From positions 1 to 11,278 of the forward strand of contig JAPEVF010001305.1 in the NCBI GenBank assembly GCA_029747585.1: a stretch of 11,278 nt of DNA, in the 5' to 3' direction. The translations under genes were made by a program, and so were the position numbers. Source of the stretch: Pleurotus djamor (taxonomy: Eukaryota; Basidiomycota; Agaricomycetes; Agaricales; Pleurotaceae). The notes beneath the pieces were generated by a model. That model had not been told where the DNA came from. It worked only from the letters and a program-made list of their open reading frames with translations, and made no database searches. This document shows, one piece after another, positions 1 through 11,278 of this stretch; within the stretch, counting starts at the first letter, position 1; each line of letters begins with the position of its first letter.

Positions 1-49
1 GTTCGTTACCTTCTTCGATCATGATCATTTTGTGTTCACCATCTTTTAG
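1..49 (+). other. Intron (or its 3' part) of the ENA-type ATPase gene
   Basis: The first 49 bases end in a good acceptor (ttttag at 44-49), after which the ATPase reading frame opens in phase 2. The window begins with GTTCGT, which is itself a possible 5' splice site, and 49 bp matches the other introns of this gene (49-57 bp). The window may therefore start exactly at an exon/intron border, or a little inside the intron. No coding potential continues upstream of base 50 in the ATPase frame. Confidence 0.7.
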
Positions 50-3259
<3,210 letters not shown>

Positions 3260-3685
3260 CGAATTCCCCCTTCTTTATGATGCCTTCCAGCTATTCGCAA
3301 AATCCTAGACGGCAAACAAAAGTTCGTTGGTAGCCAAAATTCCCAATTTCGGAGACTTTCTCCACCTGCCCTCCACACACTTGCCCCATCCCATCGCAAA
3401 GGTGGAGTGAAGCTGCCTTTTGGGTCAACATATCTGAATTTCTGCTGCGTCTACGATTTTGAGAACAGCTGTCATGCAGTTCCCTTTTTCTTTTGTGTTG
3501 AAGTAGTAGTGTGTGACACAAATTGACGGTTGACTTTTACACTTGGGGCATCCATCATCTGAAAAAATGGCTGGCATGCACAAGGCATGTACATGCGTAA
3601 GTATGTACTCTGAATGAAGGCAATGAATAATTTAGCCTAACCAAGGGCGGGATTTACTGCCTCCGATATTCGCCACTGGTCTGTT
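3260..3685. other. Spacer between ATPase stop and F-box start
   Basis: These 426 bp hold no credible gene; the minus-strand open frame at 3291-3521 has no family features. The left part should be the ATPase 3' UTR. No AATAAA is present; the nearest A-rich element is aataat near 3625. The right part should contain the F-box promoter. It has no TATA box, but it carries the CATG palindrome cluster listed separately and a GC-rich patch (gggcggg) about 40 bp before the ATG. Confidence 0.6.
3574..3608. repeat. Cluster of short palindromes around CATG
   Basis: Three overlapping dyads fall within 35 bp: GCATGC (3574-3579), a perfect 12-bp palindrome GCATGTACATGC (3585-3596), and an inverted pair GTACAT (3589-3594) / ATGTAC (3603-3608) with an 8-base spacer. 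GGCATG also occurs twice as a direct repeat. The cluster ends 77 bp upstream of the F-box start codon, so a transcription-factor site is possible. This is inference from symmetry and position only. Confidence 0.4.
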
Positions 3686-4980
3686 ATGTCCACCATCATC
3701 GACCTTCCTACCGAACTCCTCACGATTATCTTTCATGACCTCTTCGACCTGTATAGTCCACGAGAGAGGTCCGATGCAACCAAATTCTTTCGCCAATGCG
3801 CTCTGGTCTCCAAGGCNTTTTTTACCTGTGGTTCAGGCCCGCTTATTCGAGCGTTTCCACCTCTCTTCCTTCAGAGATCCCATCTTACGAGCACCCCACC
3901 TGCAGCAATACGTTCGCTGGCTAACTATCGATCTTGATCTCGACCTCGTACCAGAATTGCCCGATGACCCCCACTTTGCGGAATTCCGGTATGAAGAACC
4001 ATGGCCGGGTTTCTTCCCGACTTCCTTTGCTTCCTTCAAGAAACTCATGACGCTTTCCATGCGAGATATGTCAGATTGGCACGCTCTGCCAAGCTCTCTG
4101 AAGGCCAGCCTTAAACAGGTCATGTCATCTTCAAAATTCAATCGCCTTTTCATGGAGGGTTGTTGCTTTGACACCGATCTGTCCGACTTGAAAGAAATAC
4201 TGACACTATGCTGCGACAACCTTCAGCAGCTCGTAATCGAGGACTCGGGCTCGGCGGTATGGATGGGGAGTGGAGGGGGAGAAGATGATGTTAGCACACC
4301 GACGAACGTGAGAAAACCAGTCATCTTGCCTCGTCTCGAAATTCTGGAGCTCCGTACCGTTGAACGACGCTTCTACACGACACCATTTATCATATCTCCA
4401 AGACTGAAGGAATTCTCCGCCGACATAAGTTGGCTCGAGGCGAAATCCTATCATCTTCCACCATACCTACCCCAAGGCTTGCAGGACTTAAGCATAGAAA
4501 GTACGTCCAACTGTCTAGCTTATATCATAATTATACGAGGGAGGTTGACCATACCTAGCCAATACAGATATTCGATGGGACACTGTCGTTCCTCCAGTTG
4601 ACATACAACCATCGTCGTTATCAATCACAGTGATTCGCACTGAATTGACAATCGGAGAGACTTTCCATTGGCTCGTTGACTTCATTCTCGGACTTCCGCA
4701 GCCAAATTCCCTTGACACAATAATTGCGAATATTCGCGAAGTCCATGACTCTCATGAGCGCGGAGAATTGCACCCAATGCACTTCCAACGTCTTTCCGGA
4801 GTTTTACACGGCCTTAGGCATCATGGACGCCTCAAGCATTTCGAACTACACTTTGTGCCACGCCCTGGGGGTGGATATCTCGATGATCTAGAAGAAATTG
4901 AAGACGGCTTTTCTGAGGAAATTGAAGAAGGTTTACTTTCCTTTCATCTCGACCAGCCTTGGTTGCCAACGCTTAGATGA
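3686..4980 (+). CDS. F-box-like protein with an N-induced frameshift
   Basis: This is probably the substrate-recognition subunit of an SCF-type ubiquitin ligase, as inferred from an N-terminal F-box-like segment (LPTELLTIIFHDL, residues 7-19, then CALVSK at 38-43). Exons are 3686-4500 and 4568-4980; the 67-bp intron begins gtacgt. As assembled, the frame from the ATG stops at 3937 after 83 codons. The family-like continuation (AFLPVVQARLFERFHL) lies one base away. Dropping the N at 3817, which sits beside six Ts, joins the two into one protein of about 408 residues. The rest has leucine-spaced segments and an acidic patch near the C-terminus (DDLEEIED...EEIEEG), without a recognisable substrate-binding repeat. 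Start: first ATG, with G at -3. An acceptor at 4558 instead of 4567 would also keep frame and add three residues. Such F-box-like genes form large families in agaricomycetes. The target protein is unknown. The frameshift is judged a sequencing artefact rather than a true pseudogene. Confidence 0.85.
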
Positions 4981-5328
4981 CATCTTTGTCCGCTCATCAT
5001 CTGTANTTTTTTTGGTGAAACATATTTGATCAATTAACAGAGTCAGACAAGAGTTGAGAACCAAATTACTTAGTGTCAAGGAGAAGAAACAGGGTGAGTA
5101 GGACGTGAGGAAACTGAAGAATGTCGGCCGTTGGACAACCGCTAGCCGATGGAGTGTAAGGAAACAGCCGCAGTAAGAAATAAATAGGAAATAAATCGAT
5201 GCAAAATATAGACTACGTGATTGAAAGTTATAGGTATTATATGGAGCGGGCGAATGCATGGCCTATTGCAGAGAAGAAACTGAGCCTGGTGGCCAGGTGA
5301 TCGGAGCGAGAGACGGGAGAAGGCGGTT
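4981..5328. other. Spacer between convergent F-box and FAD-oxidase genes
   Basis: These 348 bp hold no gene. Both 3' UTRs should lie here, possibly overlapping. On the plus strand, two AATAAA hexamers (5179-5184 and 5190-5195) lie about 200 bases after the F-box stop. No AATAAA is seen on the minus strand for the oxidase. A second ambiguous base (N at 5006) precedes a run of seven Ts. Confidence 0.6.
5179..5195 (+). terminator. Two AATAAA polyadenylation-signal hexamers
   Basis: AATAAA occurs at 5179-5184 and again at 5190-5195 in an A/T-rich patch about 200 bases after the F-box stop codon. The position suits 3'-end formation of that transcript. Fungal poly(A) signals are degenerate, so this is only suggestive. 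The antisense oxidase transcript would end in the same region. Confidence 0.4.
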
Positions 5329-7019
5329 TTACAGCTTGAAACCACCTTTCCACAGGCGGCCAAATGTGTTGTCGGAGTCGTACGTAGCCTGGATGCTCTT
5401 GAGGCGAAGGTGATTGACGGAGCCATACGATGAGAAGACGTCCTGCTCAGGTAAGGCATAGTTTGAGTAGAGCCAATGGTGGTAGGAGTTTCGGCTTTGA
5501 GCTTCTTGTGTCGCCCAAGCAATGACACCACGGACTGCAGTTTCCATAGCCGCGTCGTCAGTCTTTGATGCCCACACGGTGTTAAGGTTCAAGACTAGGA
5601 TGAAGAAAAGGATCAGCTTGGAGAAGAAGCGTACAAGGGAAAGACCCACGAATGAGATCACCATCAGCAGGAGAGAGACCCAAAGGAGTACCACCATTCG
5701 CCGCTGTAGCTTGTAGGTGGGTTACAGCGATAGGCTGGAAACTAGCAGACCATTGGACCTGTGGCTTTCCAACAAGGGGTGCAAAGAGTTCATGGCACTT
5801 TTCATAAATCCCAATGACCATGTCCACGTCGACTTTCAGCGTCACGGTGGAAAAGATGCGTCGAAGACCAGAGGGGAATGCGTCGTCAACTTCTCCGCTC
5901 AGGGATTGTTGGTTGGTATTGCCGCGAATAGAGTCGGTGCCAGGGATGAAGGGAACTGCCAACATGTCGTCGAAGAGGTCCGTTTGCGAGACATCGGCAC
6001 CGAGGTAGGCGTAGGAGGAGAATATCGTGTCATTCTGCATGATCTCGTTGTACCCCCAGACAACCGAGCCTCCGCCGTGAGGATTGTTACGAAGCTTCAC
6101 TACCATCTGAGTCATGGCGTTGAATATCGCGGGACCGGTCGAGATAGTGTGGCCTCTGAATCCACCCCACTTGGGAGTCAGAGGGTAGGCCTTGACATCG
6201 AAGCGGGTGATGATGCCGAGGTTGGTGCTACCACCCTTAAGACCCCAGAAGAGATCGGGTTCAGAAGCTGCGTTTGCGTTGACAATGCGTCCGTCTGAGA
6301 GAACGACTTCGTAGTTGACGACGTTGTCTGACGCAAAGCCGTGTTCGGGCGAGAGGTTCGAGAAGCCACCTGTCAAATTGATTAGCACCTTGGCCAGTGG
6401 TGGCGTGGAAGAGAAGCGAACTTACCTCCAAGAATGAAGCCGCCAACACCGACGATATTGGAGCGACCACCAACAACAGTCACTCCAAATGGATCCAGGG
6501 CATCATACACCTCTCCCCATGTACCTCCAGGACCAAGGCTCGCGACTTTCTTGTCCACTGACAAGGTCGTCGCATTGATGTTTCGCAAATCGATCGCAAT
6601 ACCAGGACTAGCAATGTTTGCTGCACCGGCCCAAGGCATGTTGCCGACAGAACGAACGGAAAATGGACATTCGCCTTCTTTGACAATCTTGACCGCTTCT
6701 GAAACGTCTTCTGCGTTCGTAGCAGCAACACGGCATTGAGCTACGAGCTCCGACTCCTGAGGAGTGTAGTATGACGCGCTGAGCTCTTGGAAGCCAGCGG
6801 AGCCAGGTAACATGACTTTGTCGCTCCCTAGCTTGGTGAGCAGTTCTTGACACTGATAGGGAAGCCGCGGTGAGGATGTGCCTTCAATACGAGAGGGAGA
6901 GAAGAGCATACACAGTTATTACTGGCGACGATCTGTCTCCGGAGTTCGTTGCTTATAGTAGCAGCTTGCGAGGAAGCGATGAGAGCAAAGAGAAGCAGAG
7001 AAGAGAAGGAGGAAGGCAT
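5329..7019 (-). CDS. Secreted FAD-linked oxidase (BBE/VAO superfamily)
   Basis: This is a likely secreted flavoprotein oxidoreductase; substrate unknown (sugars, alcohols or secondary metabolites are typical in the family). Exons on the minus strand: 7019-6912, 6852-6426, 6369-5650 and 5594-5329, with introns of 59, 56 and 55 bp. The product has 506 residues, a normal length. Residues 1-19 form a signal peptide (hydrophobic LLLFALIA, then SQA). A CC pair (36-37) and LPGS (51-54) are usual at the start of this fungal group. The FAD-binding domain follows, with GPGGTWGEV, VGVGG and LGGGFSNLSPEHG, then DLFWGLKGG. The C-terminus has the BBE-like NYALPEQD and ends GGFKL. Oddity: where relatives carry R-S-G-G-H, whose His is covalently bound to FAD, this protein has R-S-V-G-N (103-107). 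The aligned second-linkage Cys position also appears to be Ser167. FAD may therefore be bound non-covalently, or activity altered. The frame is otherwise intact. It faces the NAD(P)-binding gene head to head. The ATG has G at -3. Confidence 0.93.
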
Positions 7020-7727
7020 GTCGAGGAAGTAGAGGGTTGGTGAATGGATACCTTGAGACCATCGTGACTCGTTTTATAGTAAGAACCACGCCAACATGTC
7101 CTATACCCACCTGCGCACCGTTTGCTCAGTGTCATTGCAGTGAAATCGGTGACCCACTACTCTTCTGCATCTAGACCAAATGCCATACGGCTGGATGAGG
7201 GGAATTGACGACGCGATGTGGATATGACGAGTACAGTGGATGGTCGGTTGTCCTGAACAAGGATGCGCACTTGACAAGATGTAACCTTCATGTGGGTTGA
7301 CTTCGTCCGAAAATGGCAGAATCCCCGACATGGAGGTGGCCCACTCCCTAACAGTGGGGGCTGACACTAGTTGCCGACGCCAAATGGATAAAGAAGATAG
7401 TCGACGGCGGCACCAAAAGTGGTTCGGCGGATCCTCCAAACCGTCCTTTGGTAGGCGAGACACCCTAACACAGGCACGACTTGTAGATTCGCGAGCTCAG
7501 TTAAGTACCATCTTTGCAGAATAGAATGTCTTCCAGCTTCAATGTGGGCCACCTGGAGAGGTGTTCTCTGTGAGGTTCATAGGTTTTGGGTGGCAGAAAA
7601 GAGCAGCAGTGACTGTGGAAAGATCTGAGTTGTTGGTTGGATCTTAGGCGCTTTTTGTGCCGGATGGCCCGCATGTTCACCCAACTTCACAGTGCGCATT
7701 CTTGCGCTCGCCGCTGATTCTGAACCC
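7020..7727. promoter_or_regulatory. Divergent intergenic promoter region
   Basis: These 708 bp separate the start codons of the minus-strand oxidase and the plus-strand NAD(P)-binding gene, so they should hold both promoters. Visible elements are the oxidase TATA box and a short dyad, CCCAC (7340-7344) / GTGGG (7354-7358), directly after GTGGCCCAC. A second dyad, CACCT (7550-7554) / AGGTG (7559-7563), lies closer to the plus-strand gene. No TATA is seen for the plus-strand gene. Open frames crossing the region (such as 7101-7463 minus) have no family features and are not called. Confidence 0.5.
7072..7078 (-). promoter_or_regulatory. TATA box of the FAD-oxidase gene
   Basis: TATAAAA reads on the minus strand 53 bp upstream of the oxidase start codon (7019). 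That leaves room for a start site about 30 bp downstream and a short leader of 20-25 bases. No other TATA element is obvious in the spacer for either gene. Confidence 0.5.
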
Positions 7728-9184
7728 ATGGTAGTTAAAGTTGAAATCTTCCTGATAGGTGCTACAGGTCTGTCCGTAAATACAACACTTCTCTCAGTGC
7801 TTGCTCAATATCAATGCTTGCTATAATTCGTCTGCTAGGTTATATCGGAGGTACCATCCTACAGCGTCTGCTTCAACATCCCCGATTTCACGATTTACAC
7901 ATCAACACTTTGGTTCGGTCTGCCGAAAAAGCTGAAAAACTCCGTCGATTTGGGCTTACACCAATCATTGGCTCACTAGATGACTCTGACCTCATGGAGG
8001 GCGCTGCATTTGCTGCAGACGTGGTGATTTCCATGGTAAGCATCAAGTCGTTTGATTGCTTGATTATCTCGCTGAATGGTTCAAACTCTAAGGCTGATTC
8101 AGATCATCTGTCGTCCCTTGAAGCGATCCTCAGCGGCATGAAAAGGAAGTTCGAAACAACGGGGTCGCAGCCTGTTCTTATCCACACTGTACGATGCCCA
8201 TAACATCCAGGATTCGAGTTTTTCCTTATGTAGCATCATTGATCAATCGATCATGTCTTGCGCAGTCAGGAACTGGTTCGTCGCTTTGGTCCTCTCAAAT
8301 TCGCGGTCGCTCTCAAATTGTCACATAATAGGTGTTCTTATGGATAATGCAGCTGGGATGTACAAGGGAGAAACCGTATGGGATGATTCTGATCCCGTTC
8401 AGATGGCTTCCATCCCACTCACACAACCTCATCGCATTATCGATACCACAATTTTGAACGCCGACAAAGCAGGTCCGCCCCCTTTCTGGAACAAACCCAG
8501 TTGACTAACACGCTGGCTTTAGGCTACTTGAAATCATTTATTATTCTACCTTCAACAATCTGGGGCGTCGCGACAGGCTCACTCGTGGAATCTGGAATAT
8601 CCAATGCCTATTCCCAGCAGATCCCTCGTCTCATACACACGAGTATTAGTCGTCGACAAGGAGGTATGGTGGGACTAGGCAAGAATATTTGGCCAAATGT
8701 CAACATCGCTGAGCGTAGGTATTTTCTACGCTGGCCTGTGTAGCATGCTGAATTTCTTGAGAATAGTCAGTGACCTCTACCTCCTCATATTCAATGCCGC
8801 CATCACCAAGTCAGACATCGGACACGGTTTGAACGGCTACTATTTCGGCGAAAACGGCGAACATTCATTGTATGTAGTGGGAAAGGCAATCGCTGAAACC
8901 CTGGTGAAACTGGGTATTGGGAGTAGTCCAGAACCGACAACGTTTACCAAGGAGGAAATCGATGAATATCTCGGTGTAAGTCTGACTCGGATATCTTGAC
9001 TTTTCATCAGATGATCTTCTCTGAATGATATCGATAGAATGAATCATTGGGAAGCAATTCCCGCTGTCGCGCCAACCACTCAAAGTCTGTTGGCTGGGTG
9101 CCTACAAGGTCAACGGCAGACATGCTGTTGGATACCCGTGCTGAAACAGAAGAGGCCGTTCGATTTCTGCCATATTCATCCTAA
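7728..9184 (+). CDS. NmrA/atypical-SDR-like NAD(P)-binding protein
   Basis: This is a cytosolic Rossmann-fold protein of the NAD(P)-binding (NmrA/extended SDR-like) group; substrate unknown. Eight exons: 7728-7767, 7839-8035, 8093-8188, 8266-8275, 8332-8472, 8523-8714, 8767-8975 and 9038-9184, giving 343 residues, normal for the group. The dinucleotide-binding motif GATGYIGG (11-18) is itself split by the first intron, whose donor (gtctgt) is weak. Further family features: V-I-S-M/A-D across the second junction, LIHTSGTGVL around 108-117, ILPSTIWG, then NIAELSDLYLLIF, and a C-terminal SNSRCRANHSKSVGW segment that precedes the usual TADML stretch. A classical Y-x-x-x-K catalytic pair is not evident, so it may be a regulatory NAD(P) sensor or an atypical reductase. 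The fourth exon is only 10 nt (TCAGGAACTG) but restores the invariant SGTG. Intron 2 (57 bp) ends in AAG and has no stop, so it could be retained in frame. The start codon context is mediocre (C at -3, G at +4), but no alternative upstream ATG exists in frame. Confidence 0.88.
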
Positions 9185-9984
9185 ATTGCTCCCGAGTATG
9201 TGTCCGTATGAAGACTTATTCAGTTGGGTAGAACAACTGCGCCTTGGATGACTTTGCGCTCAATTTTTGCTGAATCCTCTGTGACATTTGCCAAGTTATG
9301 TACACCCACCGTTGAATGATGCTCCCACCAGTGTTCAGTCCAATGATCGACCCTACTTGCGCTGGTGGCCTACTAGACATAAGTGTACACTGGGTACTTA
9401 CTACAGATGTTTTGTCCCGCCAATCCTAGCACTCGCTCGCTTGAGCAAGGTTTCCAGCACTCAAATATGGCAGTCGTACAGACTTCTCCACAAATCCCCA
9501 TACATGGACTTCCGACGCTTTGGCGCCAGCGAACAAGTGCCACGACACTTCATTTCCCAATAAACGTCGAGAAGCACAGAAAAGCACACACTAGTTCTAA
9601 ACTTGATTGACACTGACAGATGCGACTTGGATGCGACCCTGCTTTTGACACAAGCATTTAATTAAGGCGGTGAAGAGAGTGTTTAAACTCTCGTAGAAAA
9701 CAGCCCGAACTCGACGAAATGACTCAGAATGGGATGAACCGTTGACTTGAATAAATCTAACACAGAGAACGGCCCGGCAAACTCGAAGGCGGGGAACGGG
9801 AACGGTCGCTCCTGCCAAACTGGGAACCGATCAATGACATCATCACCGAGCAGGGGCGGGTGCGGGCGCTCAGGGTGACGGTGAATATGCTGGTAGCCGG
9901 TTCGGGAATTGCCGAACATACCTTTTGTCTGTCTCATCGCCATCGTTTTCCTCGTCGTTCTCGACGACGCCGACCACAGTCATA
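9185..9984. other. Spacer upstream of the MAP kinase gene
   Basis: These 800 bp have no credible gene; short open frames on both strands lack motifs or splice continuity. The left part should be the 3' UTR of the NAD(P)-binding gene, with one AATAAA at 9559-9564, 375 bases after the stop. The right part should be kinase promoter and leader. It contains a GGGAAC-type tandem repeat near 9792-9804, a CRE-like TGACATCA at 9835-9842 (one change from TGACGTCA), and a pyrimidine-rich stretch from about 9920 to 9965, common just before fungal start codons. Two 8-bp AT-centred palindromes lie at 9658-9665 and 9681-9688. Confidence 0.55.

Positions 9985-11278
<1,294 letters not shown>

Noticed and set aside
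3735..4601. Starting the F-box gene at the ATG at 3735 to avoid the frameshift
   Set aside because: The protein from 3735 to 3817 is unlike the family, whereas the 3686 frame encodes a clear F-box start; the N at 3817 explains the shift better.
5717..6298. 193-codon plus-strand open frame antisense to the FAD oxidase
   Set aside because: It lies fully opposite a well-supported exon and has no recognisable motif; it is a codon-bias shadow.
7101..7463. 120-codon minus-strand open frame in the divergent spacer
   Set aside because: No domain, no splice continuation and an odd composition; it lies where two promoters are expected.
7814..7838. Alternative ATG at 7814 for the NAD(P)-binding gene
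   Set aside because: It reads through the first intron and would lose GATG of the dinucleotide-binding motif; the 7728 start with splicing gives the complete GATGYIGG.
9288..9610. Overlapping plus-strand open frames between genes 4 and 5
   Set aside because: No family resemblance or consistent splice structure; more likely UTR or spacer.

Overview
The window looks like nuclear DNA of a filamentous basidiomycete, most likely a mushroom-forming agaricomycete. The genes are densely split by short GT-AG introns (mostly 49-77 bp). An F-box-like gene of a style very common in these fungi is present, and every recognisable protein is of fungal type. There are five protein-coding genes. I reconstructed them by joining exons where the reading frame, the splice sites and the protein family motifs agree. 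No RNA gene, transposon, CRISPR array or other prokaryotic-type feature was seen.

Layout from left to right: (1) <50-3259, plus strand: the C-terminal ~859 residues of an ENA-type (P-type IID) sodium/potassium-efflux ATPase in 13 visible exons; the N-terminus lies left of the window. (2) 3686-4980, plus strand: an F-box-like protein of about 408 residues in two exons. Its reading frame is broken by an ambiguous base (N at 3817) next to a T run, almost certainly a base-calling error. (3) 5329-7019, minus strand: a secreted FAD-linked oxidase of the berberine-bridge-enzyme/VAO superfamily (506 aa, 4 exons). The usual FAD-binding histidine in the R-S-G-G-H motif is replaced by asparagine. (4) 7728-9184, plus strand: an NmrA/atypical-SDR-like NAD(P)-binding protein (343 aa, 8 exons, including a 10-nt micro-exon). 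(5) 9985->11278, plus strand: the first ~290 residues of a Fus3/Kss1-class MAP kinase with the TEY activation loop. It runs off the right edge.

Genes 2 and 3 converge on a 348-bp spacer. Genes 3 and 4 diverge from a 708-bp spacer that may be a shared promoter; a TATA box is visible for gene 3. The 800 bp before gene 5 hold no credible gene and probably contain the 3' end of gene 4 and the promoter and leader of the kinase gene. There is no clear sign that the five genes form one pathway. They cover cation homeostasis, ubiquitin-ligase substrate choice (inferred), two redox enzymes and a signalling kinase. I did not find a convincing new biological system. The points most worth checking are the altered flavin-attachment motif, the micro-exon, the N-associated frameshift and a palindrome cluster upstream of the F-box gene.
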